DNA of 64,000 bases from Brevundimonas sp. Root608 (GTDB lineage: Bacteria > Pseudomonadota > Alphaproteobacteria > Caulobacterales > Caulobacteraceae), in the NCBI RefSeq assembly GCF_001427825.1, contig NZ_LMGT01000011.1, positions 1-64,000 of the forward strand. The letters are read 5' to 3'. The position numbers were made by a program, and so were the translations under genes. This document shows, piece by piece, positions 49,177-61,679 of this stretch. The stretch's first letter is position 1. Each line of letters begins with the position of its first letter. The notes beneath the pieces were generated by a model, which was not told the DNA's origin, ran no database searches, and worked only from the letters and a program-made list of their open reading frames with translations.

Positions 49177-50129
49177 GCAGACACCGTCTTTTGCTCACGC
49201 ACGCCCAGCACCCGGCAGATCGCATAGACCAGGTCGGCGCGGTTCAGGGTGTAGAAGTGGAAGTCGGCGAAGCCTTCCTCCTGCAGCCGGGCGCAGGTCT
49301 CCGCCGCGACCGAGGCGGCGATCAGCTTGCGGGTCTCGGGGTCGCCGTCCAGACCCTCGAAATGCGCCGCCAGCCAATCCGGCACGGCCGCGCCGCAGCC
49401 GGCCGACATCCGCTTCAGGCCTGTGAAGTTCGTCACCGGCATCACGCCGGGGATGATCGGAATGGTCACCCCCGCCTCCCGCACCCGATCGCGGAAGCGC
49501 AGGAAGGCGTCGATGTCGAAGAAGAACTGGCTGATCGCGCGCGTGGCCCCCGCGTCGACCTTGGCCTTCAGGACCTCGATGTCGTGGCTGATCGAGGGGC
49601 TTTCGGGATGGCCCTCGGGATAACAGCCGACGCTGATGTCGAACCCGCCCTTCGCGGAGATCGCCGCCGTCAGCTCGGTCGCATTGGCGTAGCCGTCCGT
49701 ATGCGGAACATAGGCGCCGCCGATCCCTGCCCCACCGGGCGGATCACCGCGCAGAGCCACGATATGGCGCACGCCGGCGGCCCGGTAACTCTCGATGACG
49801 GCGTCCGCCTCGCCCCGGGTGGCGTCGACGCAGGTCAGGTGCGCGGCCGGAGTCAGGGCTGTTTCGGTCAGGATGCGGTGGACCGTCCTGTGCGTCCGCT
49901 CACGCGTCGAGCCGCCCGCGCCATAGGTGACCGAGACAAACTCGGGGGCCAGCGGAGCCAGGCGCGTGACGGCCGTCCACAGGCCGGCTTCGGCCTCATC
50001 GGACCTGGGCGGGAAGAATTCGAAGGACACCCGGGGCCGTGACGAATTTTGCCCGGCGCGCGCTACGGGGCCGAGGGGCGACAGGAGCAGCGCCCGCGCC
50101 TCGGCCAGACTGCGAGGAGCGACGGTCAT
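49173..50129 (-). CDS. metF: 5,10-methylenetetrahydrofolate reductase
   Basis: MetF is the FAD enzyme that makes 5-methyltetrahydrofolate, the methyl donor for MetH. The 318 residues include VSFEFFPPRSDEAE near the N-terminus, SVTYGAGGSTRERT, HLTCVDATRGE, IVALRGDPP and the ISQFFFD strand with its folate-contact residues. I place the start at 50129 (MTVAPRSLAEARALL), where ATG overlaps the TGA of the ArsR-methyltransferase gene (ATGA). It also overlaps metH part 1 by 4 bases. Thus all genes from 51088 to 44958 form one tightly coupled methionine operon. Confidence 0.95.
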
Positions 50130-51088
50130 GCGACCTTCGCATCCGCCACGGCGGGCTTTTCGGCGGTCCAGATGCACACGGTCAGGCCATCCGTATCCGG
50201 GGGCAGGGCGACCGGTTCGCTGGCGACCAGACCGGCTTCACCCAGCCACCGGCGCATCTCGTCGTCGGCGAAACCCAGACGGCGGTGCTGGTGTTCCGCG
50301 CGCAGATGCTCAAGCGCGTGGGGGGCGAAGTCCACGATCAACAGCCGCCCGCCGGGCATGACCAGTCGGGCCGCCTCGGCGATGGCCGCCTGGGGGTCCA
50401 CGAGGTAGTGCAGCACCTGATGGACCAGCACCAGATCGGCGCTGGCCTCGGGCAGGCGGGTGGCGAAGATGTCGCCGTGGCGCAGTTCCACCTTTTCCAG
50501 GCCCGCCTTGCTGACGTTGGCGCGGGCGATGTTGAGCATGTTGTGGCTGAGATCCAGCCCGAGCGACATCTTCGCCTTCTTGCCCAGGAGCGTCAGCATT
50601 CGCCCCGATCCGGTGCCGAGGTCGACCACCCGCTCGAACGGCCCGTCGCCGGCGGCGCGCTTGATCGCCGCCTCGACGGCGGTTTCGCAGACATACAGCG
50701 ACCGGATGCGGTCCCACTGCGGCGCGACACGCTCGAAATAGGCGCTGGCGGCGGCGCCCCGGTCGAGGCGCACGTCCTCCAGCCGGCGGTCGTCGGCCTC
50801 GTGGGCGGCGGCGTCCAGAAGGTCCAGCACCGTATCGACCAGGCGACGGGCCCGCGGGTCGGACGACAGGCCGTAGAAGACCCGGGCGCCGTCCGGAAAC
50901 CGCTCGATCAGGCCCGCGTCGGCCATGAGCTTCAGGTGGCGCGACACGCGCGGCTGGCTCTGGTCCAGAATCCGCGACAGCTCCATCACCGACAGTTCCT
51001 CGCCTGCAAGCAACGACAGCACCCTGAGGCGGGTGGGCTCGCCCGCGGCGCGCAGGGCTTCGATAGTTTGGTCAGGCGTAAACGACAT
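50126..51088 (-). CDS. ArsR-family regulator fused to SAM-dependent methyltransferase domain
   Basis: A 320-residue two-domain protein. Residues 8-75 are an ArsR winged helix (MELSRILDQSQPRVSRHLKLMADAGL). Residues about 115-300 are a class I methyltransferase with D156-L-G-T-G-S-G and later VLVHQVLHYLVDP. As first gene of the metF-metH operon, with an 18-bp palindrome directly upstream, it is likely an autorepressor sensing SAM or SAH, comparable in role to SahR-type ArsR proteins of methionine control. Whether the methyltransferase fold is catalytic or only a ligand pocket is open. I start at 51088 (MSFTPDQTIEAL), because an extension would cover the palindrome. Confidence 0.9.
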   Translation of the reverse strand: MSFTPDQTIEALRAAGEPTRLRVLSLLAGEELSVMELSRILDQSQPRVSRHLKLMADAGLIERFPDGARVFYGLSSDPRARRLVDTVLDLLDAAAHEADDRRLEDVRLDRGAAASAYFERVAPQWDRIRSLYVCETAVEAAIKRAAGDGPFERVVDLGTGSGRMLTLLGKKAKMSLGLDLSHNMLNIARANVSKAGLEKVELRHGDIFATRLPEASADLVLVHQVLHYLVDPQAAIAEAARLVMPGGRLLIVDFAPHALEHLRAEHQHRRLGFADDEMRRWLGEAGLVASEPVALPPDTDGLTVCIWTAEKPAVADAKVA

Positions 51089-51095
51089 TCGTTTA

Positions 51096-51113
51096 TATAA
51101 GGATATCCTTATA
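51096..51113. promoter_or_regulatory. 18-bp palindromic operator of the methionine operon
   Basis: TATAAGGATATCCTTATA is its own reverse complement over all 18 bases. It lies 8 bases upstream of the ArsR-methyltransferase start codon, in an AT-rich island that stands out against the surrounding GC-rich DNA. It is the expected site for autoregulation by the ArsR domain and may overlap the promoter. Confidence 0.75.
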
Positions 51114-51203
51114 CGATTTGGCAAGCGAATTGCGAGGCGCGACAAGGATCCGGAAAGGGGGGTACACTCCGTGGATCAAGCGGAGCCCAGCAGGAGACAC
51201 GCC

Positions 51204-51701
51204 ATGATCCGCATTCCCGTCGCCCCCCTCGTCCTGGCCGTCATCGGACTTGGAACGGGGGCTGTCGCCCAGACCCCGCCGCCCGGCATGGGCGGCATGG
51301 GCATGGGCGGGCCCCAGACCCTGGAAGCCATGCAGACGCGTCAGGACCAGATGTTCGACCGTCTGGACGTCAACGCCGACGGCATGATCACCGGCAATGA
51401 ACTGGCGGTCCTGACCCAGCCGCCCATGAGCCAGGCCGGCGGGCCGCGGATGCGGTCGATGATCACGCGCGCCGACGCCGACCGGAACGCCCGCATCACC
51501 CGCGACGAGATGCGCAGCGCCGCCGCCGCCCTGTTCGCCAGCCTCGACGCCGATCACGACGGCCTCGTCACCCCGGCCGAGCGCGCCAGCATGATGCCCG
51601 CCCCTCCGGCGACGGCGCCCGCGCGGATGACGGTTCCCTCGAGGGCCCCGGCCGATCAGACCGGCATGCCGCCCGGCATGGACGTTCCGCCCGGCGGCTA
51701 G
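51204..51701 (+). CDS. exported EF-hand calcium-binding protein
   Basis: A 165-residue protein with a signal peptide (IRIPVAPLVLAVIGLGTGAVAQ), a Met/Gly-rich linker, and three EF-hand-like loops: DVNADGMITGNEL, DADRNARITRDEM and DADHDGLVTPAER. The first and third keep the acidic residues needed for Ca2+; the second is weaker. A Pro/Met-rich tail follows. The ATG at 51204 has CAGGAG upstream. It is divergent from the methionine operon and overlaps the dehydrogenase gene by 4 bases tail to tail. The role is unknown, probably calcium binding in the periplasm. Confidence 0.87.
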   Translation: MIRIPVAPLVLAVIGLGTGAVAQTPPPGMGGMGMGGPQTLEAMQTRQDQMFDRLDVNADGMITGNELAVLTQPPMSQAGGPRMRSMITRADADRNARITRDEMRSAAAALFASLDADHDGLVTPAERASMMPAPPATAPARMTVPSRAPADQTGMPPGMDVPPGG

Positions 51702-52627
51702 TCGGGCGTCGGCGTCTTCAGCGGTTCGCCGGCGAAGGCCGCCGTCAGGTTCTGCATCAGCAGCATCAGCATGCCCTGCACGGCCTCGGTCGTGGCCCCG
51801 GCCGTGTGTGGCGTCAGGACGGTGTTGGGCACATCGATCCAGCGCGCTGGATCGGTCGGCTCGTCCTCGAACACGTCCAGGGCCGCCTGACCCAGCCGGC
51901 CGTCCTTGAGCGCCGTGATCAGGGCGTCCTCGTCGACCAGCTGGCCGCGCGCGACATTGACCAGCAGGCCATGGGGACCCAGCGCCTCGATGACCTCCCG
52001 CGAGATGAGGCCGATATTGCTGTCGTCGGCCTTGCAGGCCACCACCAGAATGTCGCTGTCCCGCGCCAGCTCCAGCAGGGAGGCGGCGCGGGGCCAGGCG
52101 GCGGCCTTCTCGCGCGGCCCCCACCATTTGACCGTCATGCGCAGCGCCTCGGCCCGGCGCGCCACGGCCTCGCCGATGCCGCCCAGTCCGACGACGCCGA
52201 CCCGCTGCCCGTGCAGCGACGGCGTGATCATCTTCGACTCCGCCGTCCATTCCCCGGCCCGGAAGGCCCGGTCGCCGGCCGCGATCTGGCGGCGCGCGGC
52301 CAGGATCAGGCCGATGGCGTGGTCGGCCACGTCCTCATGGTTGACCCCCGGCGCATGGGTGACCGGCAGGCCGCGGGCCTTGCACCAGGCGGTGTCGATA
52401 CGGTCATAGCCCGAGGTGAAACAGGCGATCAGCTGCAGCTTCGGCAGCTGTTCGATCAGCGTCTTGTCGAGCGGAAACTCGCCGGCCACGACGAGGGCGC
52501 GGATCTCCGCCTGCGCCTCCAGCGGCGGCCCCTCCCAGAACCGGTAGACGGTCCACTGGCTCTCGAGAAACGCCGTCAGCGGCGCCAGATGCCGCTGCAT
52601 GATGAGGAGGGCGGGACGGTCGGTCAT
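51698..52627 (-). CDS. D-isomer-specific 2-hydroxyacid dehydrogenase
   Basis: A 309-residue NAD(P)H-dependent dehydrogenase of the GhrB / hydroxypyruvate reductase type. The Rossmann motif VGVVGLGGIGEAVA, the KWWGPREK segment after the second strand (favouring NADPH), the catalytic Arg in ACKADDSN...NVARG, the Glu in DVFEDEP and the His in LTPHTAGAT are all present. It likely reduces glyoxylate or hydroxypyruvate; exact specificity is not determinable. It is transcribed separately from ettA, whose terminator lies between the two. Confidence 0.92.
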   Translation of the reverse strand: MTDRPALLIMQRHLAPLTAFLESQWTVYRFWEGPPLEAQAEIRALVVAGEFPLDKTLIEQLPKLQLIACFTSGYDRIDTAWCKARGLPVTHAPGVNHEDVADHAIGLILAARRQIAAGDRAFRAGEWTAESKMITPSLHGQRVGVVGLGGIGEAVARRAEALRMTVKWWGPREKAAAWPRAASLLELARDSDILVVACKADDSNIGLISREVIEALGPHGLLVNVARGQLVDEDALITALKDGRLGQAALDVFEDEPTDPARWIDVPNTVLTPHTAGATTEAVQGMLMLLMQNLTAAFAGEPLKTPTPD

Positions 52628-52657
52628 GCGCCGACACTAGTCCACTCGCGGCCAATG

Positions 52658-52691
52658 AAAAACGGCCTCCCGACGGATCGGAAGGCCGTTT
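52658..52691 (-). terminator. intrinsic terminator of ettA
   Basis: Minus-strand reading: AACGGCCTTCC, a short loop, GGGAGGCCGTT and a T-run, about 17 bases after the ettA stop codon. Confidence 0.85.
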
Positions 52692-52707
52692 CGCAAAGGC
52701 TTCGGGT

Positions 52708-54375
<1,668 letters not shown>

Positions 54376-54543
54376 GAGGTGCGGTGCGCCCTTCGGTCTC
54401 GTCTGAATGGGGAGTAGGCGCGGGATGTAGCGACCCTCTGCGAGGAGGGCAAATAAGGCGGAAAAGGAGGAGCCTTCCGGGGTGATCGCGGACCGCGCGG
54501 CGCCCGGGGCGCGCGCGACTCGCTCAGCCGGGACCGCCGGCCG

Positions 54544-54939
54544 TCATCCCCGCGGGGGCGCCCCCTCGGCCCGACCGAGCCGGACCGGCCAGGTTACGCC
54601 GGGCGGGACCTCGGGATCGGGCAGGTAGCGCGCGCCGAGATAGGAGACGGCCAGCCACAGCGAGGTCCACAAGCCCCACATCACCACCGCCAGGGGGATG
54701 TCGGTGCTGGCGTCTCCCGCCGCGTCGATCTGGCCGATCAGACCGACCGCCGCCGCCGCCAGGGCGGTCGCATACACGACAATCCGCGACCAGGACCGGC
54801 ACGCCAGCAGCGCCACGGATCCAATCACCAGCAGGGAGCCCGTCAGAAGCCACGGAAATTGGGGCACCCACATGCCGATGACCATGTGGAAGCCGCTGTA
54901 GAGCAGCAGGATCACACCGGTGGCGCGGGGCAGGAACAT
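54544..54939 (-). CDS. small integral membrane protein of unknown function
   Basis: A 131-residue protein with four hydrophobic segments (about 5-25, 29-46, 52-72 and 82-103) and a polar C-terminal tail. No residues suggest transport or catalysis. It lies alone upstream of no operon, between ettA and the 2OG oxygenase gene. I recognise no family. The hydrophobic pattern and codon use support a real gene. Confidence 0.7.
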   Translation of the reverse strand: MFLPRATGVILLLYSGFHMVIGMWVPQFPWLLTGSLLVIGSVALLACRSWSRIVVYATALAAAAVGLIGQIDAAGDASTDIPLAVVMWGLWTSLWLAVSYLGARYLPDPEVPPGVTWPVRLGRAEGAPPRG

Positions 54940-55042
54940 CAGCGGTCAATCAACGGGCGGGGTGCCCGGGCCCCCATAGTGAGCCGACAAGGTTGTCATC
55001 GCCCTAACCCACAGGCTTAACGGCGCGGGGGCTGCCCCCCCC

Positions 55043-55654
55043 TCAGGCGTAGTTGAAGCTGACCGAGATGCGTTCGGCCCGGGCGGCGTTCGGCGGCACC
55101 TCGTGGCGCAGCCAGCTTTCCCATATCAGCACCGTGCCTGCCTGCGGGGCCAGATAGACGAACGGCTTTTCGGCCTCGGGCGCGTCGGCATGGACGCCGG
55201 GGCGGGCCATCATCAGCGGCAGGCGCGGATCCTCCAGCTTCAGCGCCGAGGCGCCGTCGGGGACCTCGACATAGACCGTGCCGCTCAGGAAGGCGTGGGG
55301 ATGGATATGGCCGCTGTGCCCGCCGCCGGGCTTGAGAATGTTGACCCACAGGTTGTCCAGCCGCGGCTTGCGCGCCAGATCGAAGTTCAGCGCCTTCGCA
55401 TAGACCAGGGCGTGGCGGTCCAGCAGGCGCTTCAGCTCGGCGAACTCCGGCATCCGGTGCGGCAGGTCGGCGAGGGAGCCGTACGAGGTGTAGCCGCGAT
55501 AGCCATGTTCGCGGCACCATGCCCGCCCGGCCTGATCCTCGAGGGCCAGGATGCGGCAGGCGTCGGCCAGTGCGGCGTTGAAGGTTTCGAAGCCGGGAGC
55601 GGCGGCCAGCGAGGCCTCATAGACCTGGGTGACGAAGAGGGGGCGCAGGGACAT
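55043..55654 (-). CDS. 2OG-Fe(II) oxygenase-like protein (TIGR02466 type)
   Basis: A 203-residue protein of the TIGR02466 group of putative 2-oxoglutarate/iron oxygenases. It has the motif region GGGHSGHIHPHAFLSGTVYV, whose His residues are iron ligands, and a distal WLRHEVPPNAARAERISVSFNY, which supplies the second His and the Arg for 2-oxoglutarate. Some relatives occur in phage and cyanobacteria. The substrate is unknown. I start at 55654 (MSLRPLFVTQVYEA); codons further upstream lie in a dispersed repeat and do not look coding. Confidence 0.85.
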   Translation of the reverse strand: MSLRPLFVTQVYEASLAAAPGFETFNAALADACRILALEDQAGRAWCREHGYRGYTSYGSLADLPHRMPEFAELKRLLDRHALVYAKALNFDLARKPRLDNLWVNILKPGGGHSGHIHPHAFLSGTVYVEVPDGASALKLEDPRLPLMMARPGVHADAPEAEKPFVYLAPQAGTVLIWESWLRHEVPPNAARAERISVSFNYA

Positions 55655-55667
55655 GGGAACACCCATA

Positions 55668-55815
55668 CCTCTCCCTCCCCCTCGTGGGGAGGGTGGTCGC
55701 GCAGCGACCGGGTGGGGGACCGTCGCCGCGAACCGCCAGCGGTGGATGCTTCGACCTTCCCCACCCGGGCTCGGCTGCGCCTCGCAGTGCCTCCCGACTT
55801 CGGGGGAGGGAGAAG
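55668..55815. repeat. intergenic inverted-repeat element (CT/GA-rich ends)
   Basis: A 148-base element whose ends are inverted: CCTCTCCCTCCCC at 55668-55680 and GGGGGAGGGAGAAG at 55802-55815. It has inner hairpin-forming blocks such as GTCGCGCAGCGAC and GGGTGGGG / CCCCACCC. It is the kind of dispersed palindromic unit common between genes in Caulobacterales. It fills the gap between the trmN6-type and oxygenase genes. I see one copy in this window. Confidence 0.6.
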
Positions 55816-55818
55816 CGC

Positions 55819-56577
55819 TCACCACCCCAGCCCGGCCTCGCCCCGCAGGATCGCCTCCGCCCCGGCCGTATGCTTCGCCCCGCCGCGCTCATGCAGCACC
55901 AGCGGCGGCAACAGCCGCAGGGGCGCCTTGCCCGTCTTCACCGCGCCGACCAGCACCCGCTTGGCGGGTTCGTCCGCATACGGATGAATACCGCGCACGG
56001 CGAACGATCCGGCCTTTTCGCCCAGCAGGGCCAGCAGATCCGCCAGCCGGTCGGCGCGGTGGATGACCACGATCCGCCCGCCCTCGCGCACGCCCTTCAG
56101 CAGAAAATCCGTCCACGCCTTCAGCCCGTCGTCCGCCATCCAGGCCGCGCGCTTGCCGGGAGAGGGGGCCCGCAACGCGCTCGCGTCGTCGAAGAAGGGG
56201 GGATTCGACACCGCCCAGTCGAAGGGGTCGACCTCCAGGGCCCGGAACCCCGCCGCCACCTCGCCGGTCACGATCGTCGCCTGGGCTCCGTTCAGCGCCA
56301 CGTTCTCCCGCGCCAGCGCCGCCATGGCGGGATCGCGTTCCAGCCCGGTCAGGGCGAGGCCCGGCCGCCGCGCCGCCATTTGCATCAGCACCGCCCCCGC
56401 GCCGCAGCCCGCCTCCAGCACCCGCTGCCCCGGCGCCGCGTCAATCGCGGCGGCCAGCAGCGCCGCGTCCATGCCCGCGCGATAACCCTTCGCCGGCTGG
56501 CGCAGCCGGACGCGGCCGCCCAGCAGGGCGTTCTCGACGATTTCGGCGCCGTCGGATTGAGATGGTGCGGCGGTCAC
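55819..56577 (-). CDS. tRNA1(Val) A37 N6-methyltransferase-like (TrmN6/YfiC)
   Basis: A 252-residue class I methyltransferase of the small-domain (MTS) group. The SAM loop is VLEAGCGAGAVL and the catalytic N-P-P-F motif is AVSNPPFFDD, typical of N6-adenine methylation in RNA or DNA. The N-terminal LLGGRVRLRQPAKGYRAGMDAALLAAA matches TrmN6/YfiC proteins that modify tRNA1(Val). The specificity is inferred from family. It is divergent from the polyprenyl synthase gene. Confidence 0.87.
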   Translation of the reverse strand: MTAAPSQSDGAEIVENALLGGRVRLRQPAKGYRAGMDAALLAAAIDAAPGQRVLEAGCGAGAVLMQMAARRPGLALTGLERDPAMAALARENVALNGAQATIVTGEVAAGFRALEVDPFDWAVSNPPFFDDASALRAPSPGKRAAWMADDGLKAWTDFLLKGVREGGRIVVIHRADRLADLLALLGEKAGSFAVRGIHPYADEPAKRVLVGAVKTGKAPLRLLPPLVLHERGGAKHTAGAEAILRGEAGLGW

Positions 56578-56693
56578 GCGGCTTGACCCTTCATGGCCCG
56601 ATCACCATTGTGCGCCGCATCGCCGCCCGGCAAGGCGGCGGCTGGATTTTCCGGTGCGATCCTCCCCCCGCGCCGCGCCGAACGAGTAATTCC

Positions 56694-57710
56694 TTGGACG
56701 TTGTCACCGTCGCCGATCCTCGCTCGAAGGGAGACGTCGAGCCGCTGGTTCGGCTGGCGAAGGGCGACATGGCGGCCGTCGACGCCCTGATCATCGCCCG
56801 CATGCAGTCCCAGGTCCCGGTGATTCCCCTGCTGGCCGACCATCTGGTCAGCGCCGGCGGCAAGCGTCTGCGTCCGCTGCTGACCCTGGCCGCCGCGCGC
56901 GCCGCGGGCGCCACAGGCGACATCGCCGCCGCGGTCAAGCTGGCCGCCGCGGTCGAGTTCATCCACACCGCCACCCTGCTGCACGACGACGTCGTCGACG
57001 GCTCCAACCTGCGCCGGGGCAAGACCGCCGCCCATCTGATCTGGGGCGCGCCGTCCAGCGTCCTGGTCGGCGACTTCCTGTTCGCCCGCGCCTTCGAGCT
57101 GATGGTCGAGACCGGCCAGATGCGCGCCCTCGGCATCCTCGCCCGCGCCTCGAGCGTCATCGCCGAGGGCGAGGTGCTGCAGCTGACCCGCGCCCACGAC
57201 CTGAACCTGGATCAGGAAACCTATCTGCGCATCATCTCGGCCAAGACCGCTGAACTGTTCGCCGCCGCCGCCGAATCCGGCGCGGTCGGGGCAGGGGCGG
57301 GCGAGAAGGCGATTCAGGCCCTGCGCGCCTATGGTCTGAACCTCGGCCTGGCCTTCCAGCTGGCCGACGACGCCCTCGACTACGGCGGCGTGTCCGAGGA
57401 CCTGGGCAAGAACGCCGGCGACGACTTCCGTGAGGGCAAGGTCACCATGCCCCTGTTGCTGGCCGCCGCCCGCACGCGCGGCCGCGAGGACGCCTTCTGG
57501 GAGCGCACCATCAACAAGGGCCAGCGCACCGAGGACGACTTCCGCCGCGCCCGCGAACTGGTCGTGGGCACGGGCGCCGTCAGCGCCACGCTCGACACCG
57601 CCCATCAATACGCCGACGCCGCCAAGGCCGCGCTGAGAGACCTTCCGGCGAACGAATGGCGGGACGCGCTGGAGCAACTGGCCGATTTCGCCGTGTCGCG
57701 GGCGGCCTGA
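56694..57710 (+). CDS. ispB: polyprenyl diphosphate synthase (octaprenyl type)
   Basis: A trans-isoprenyl diphosphate synthase that builds the side chain of ubiquinone. The 338 residues carry the first aspartate-rich motif D98-D99-V-V-D102 in LLHDDVVDGS and the second D225-D226-A-L-D229, with GGKRLRP near residue 56. A chain of about octa- or decaprenyl length is likely, because the residues before the first motif are small. I use the TTG at 56694 (MDVVTVADPR), which fits the family length. The frame is open far upstream, but those residues overlap the divergent gene's start. Exact start uncertain. Confidence 0.92.
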   Translation: MDVVTVADPRSKGDVEPLVRLAKGDMAAVDALIIARMQSQVPVIPLLADHLVSAGGKRLRPLLTLAAARAAGATGDIAAAVKLAAAVEFIHTATLLHDDVVDGSNLRRGKTAAHLIWGAPSSVLVGDFLFARAFELMVETGQMRALGILARASSVIAEGEVLQLTRAHDLNLDQETYLRIISAKTAELFAAAAESGAVGAGAGEKAIQALRAYGLNLGLAFQLADDALDYGGVSEDLGKNAGDDFREGKVTMPLLLAAARTRGREDAFWERTINKGQRTEDDFRRARELVVGTGAVSATLDTAHQYADAAKAALRDLPANEWRDALEQLADFAVSRAA

Positions 57711-57751
57711 GAGTCTCCTCCCCATGAGCGTCGCGAATGGGGAGGAGTCGG

Positions 57752-58981
<1,230 letters not shown>

Positions 58982-59108
58982 TTACGCAGATGCGAAAGAG
59001 CGATCAAATGCGGCGCGGGTCACAGCCCCCGACCGTCCGGACGGGAGCGACGCAACCGCTCCATCTTCGGGACGTTCCGCCGGCCACAGAACAACCGGAG
59101 CCGTGCAC

Positions 59109-59510
59109 ATGAAACTTCCCAAAGGCGCTCTCGTGGCCGTCGTCGATGGAGAGAAGCTCGCGCTCTTCGAGAACACCGGACAGCCGCTGGACATTCAGCT
59201 GAAGACCCGGCCGACCCCGGCGATCGCGGACCGCGCCTCCGGCGCCGCCGGTCGTATTTCCAGCGACGCCAACCCCGACAATGACACCCAGGCCGAAGAC
59301 GGCTTCGCCATGGGCGTCGCCGACGTGCTCAACAACTGGGTGCTGACCAACAAGGTCGAACACCTGCTCGTCATCGCCGCGCCCAAGACCATGGGCCAGC
59401 TGCGCAAGGGCTGGCACAAGGAAACCAGCGCCCGGCTGGTCGGCGAGATCGCCAAGGACCTGACGGGTCATTCCCCCGAAGACATCGCCGCGGCCATCGA
59501 AAAGGCCTAG
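59109..59510 (+). CDS. host-attachment-type protein (PF10116 / baeRF-like)
   Basis: A 133-residue protein that matches the family named protein required for attachment to host cells. Hallmarks are KGALVAVVDGEKLALFENTG at the N-terminus, FAMGVADVLNNWVLTNKVEHLLVIAAPKTMGQLRKGW, and a final VGEIAKDLTGHSPEDIAAAIEKA. The fold is related to release-factor-like (eRF1 domain 2) proteins, so a ribosome or RNA role is as likely as attachment. I start at the ATG at 59109. A terminator-like hairpin follows the stop. Confidence 0.88.
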   Translation: MKLPKGALVAVVDGEKLALFENTGQPLDIQLKTRPTPAIADRASGAAGRISSDANPDNDTQAEDGFAMGVADVLNNWVLTNKVEHLLVIAAPKTMGQLRKGWHKETSARLVGEIAKDLTGHSPEDIAAAIEKA

Positions 59511-59516
59511 GAATTG

Positions 59517-59548
59517 GGGCGGACCGGACGGGAGCGCCCGGTCCGCCC
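59517..59548 (+). terminator. terminator-like hairpin after the host-attachment gene
   Basis: An 11-bp perfect stem (GGGCGGACCGG with its complement) and a 10-base loop lie 6 bases after the stop. No run of T follows. Confidence 0.5.
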
Positions 59549-59585
59549 ACTCGCCGCCGCGACGGCCGGATGCTAATCGGCGTCC

Positions 59586-60302
59586 ATGCGCCGCCTGATC
59601 GACTTCATCCTCAACATGGAGGGCCGCCGCTGGCGGGCCGTGCTGGCGACGGCGCTGCTGCTCGGCGCGACGGTGGGCCTGCTGTTGATCGGCAAGAGCC
59701 AGTTCGGTCTGGCGGCCGAGGAGAACCTCGAGGCCTGGCTGCAGGGCTGGTCCGGGAGTCCCTGGGCCTTCGCGGCCACGGTGGTGCTGTTCATCGCCGC
59801 CGCCTTCATCGGCGCCCCCCAGTTCATCCTGATCGCCGCCTGCGTCGTCGCCTTCGGACCGTCGCTGGGCTTTGTCTACAGCTGGGCCGCCACCGTACTT
59901 TCCGCGGGCGTCACCTACTGGATGGGACGCGGGCCGACGGCGCGGCTGGTCGACCGGTTTGGCGGGCGCACCATGGGCCGGCTCAAGGGTTTCGTAGGCA
60001 AGAACGCCTTCTACGCCAGCTTCATGATCCGCAATGTGCCCTCGGCGCCCTTCATCGTCGTCAACATGGCCTTCGGCGCGACCCGCGCCTCCTTCTGGCG
60101 TTTCCTGGCCGGCTGCGCGCTCGGCGTACTGCCCAAGACCGCCCTGGTGTCCTTCTTCGGCGGGGCGGTGGTCTCGGCCGTCAGCGGCGACGGAGTCTGG
60201 ACCTCGCTGATCCTGGCGGGTGTGGCCGTGGTCTGGCTCGGCCTGATGCTGGGGGTGCGTGAGCTGGTGAAGCGGCGCGAGGCGGCGTCGGGGGCCGACT
60301 GA
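59586..60302 (+). CDS. TVP38/TMEM64 (VTT domain) membrane protein
   Basis: A 238-residue inner-membrane protein with about five hydrophobic segments and the VTT (SNARE-associated / DedA-like) core. PQFILIAACVVAFGPSLGF holds the re-entrant loop, and GRLKGFVGKNAFYASFMIRNVPSAPFIVVNMAFGAT holds the conserved R and P residues. Members move lipids across membranes or help in envelope maintenance. The substrate is unknown. It has its own start close to the preceding terminator-like hairpin. Confidence 0.9.
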   Translation: MRRLIDFILNMEGRRWRAVLATALLLGATVGLLLIGKSQFGLAAEENLEAWLQGWSGSPWAFAATVVLFIAAAFIGAPQFILIAACVVAFGPSLGFVYSWAATVLSAGVTYWMGRGPTARLVDRFGGRTMGRLKGFVGKNAFYASFMIRNVPSAPFIVVNMAFGATRASFWRFLAGCALGVLPKTALVSFFGGAVVSAVSGDGVWTSLILAGVAVVWLGLMLGVRELVKRREAASGAD

Positions 60303-60458
60303 CAGCCGGTCACGGCTTCGACAGCGGCGCCCGGAAGGGCTTGTATTCGCCGTCACACACGGGCAAACGAGCCGTAAGGTCGGTCAGGCGATAACGATCA
60401 GGAGGCGGTGCGTGGGGATGCGCATGGCCGGGGCGTCGCCGAAGCGGATCGAGACTGA

Positions 60459-61541
<1,083 letters not shown>

Positions 61542-61679
61542 GGCCCAGGTCGAAACATCGCCTTGAATCCCTGCCATCACGGGGTTCGCGCCGGTTTCCA
61601 ACTGGCCCGGATTTTGCGATAGGCTGCAGACGTCGGCGGGGGGCTCCCGCTGATTCCCTCTTTTCCAGGAAGGCGCGCC

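Noticed and set aside
50130..51203. SAM riboswitch before the methionine operon
   Set aside because: The leader before the first gene is very short and is occupied by the palindrome. I found no SAM-II or SAM-I-like core.
55006..55021. CTAA...TTAAC near 55010 as a CtrA site
   Set aside because: The half-sites are 9 rather than 7 bases apart, and no start codon lies at a suitable distance.
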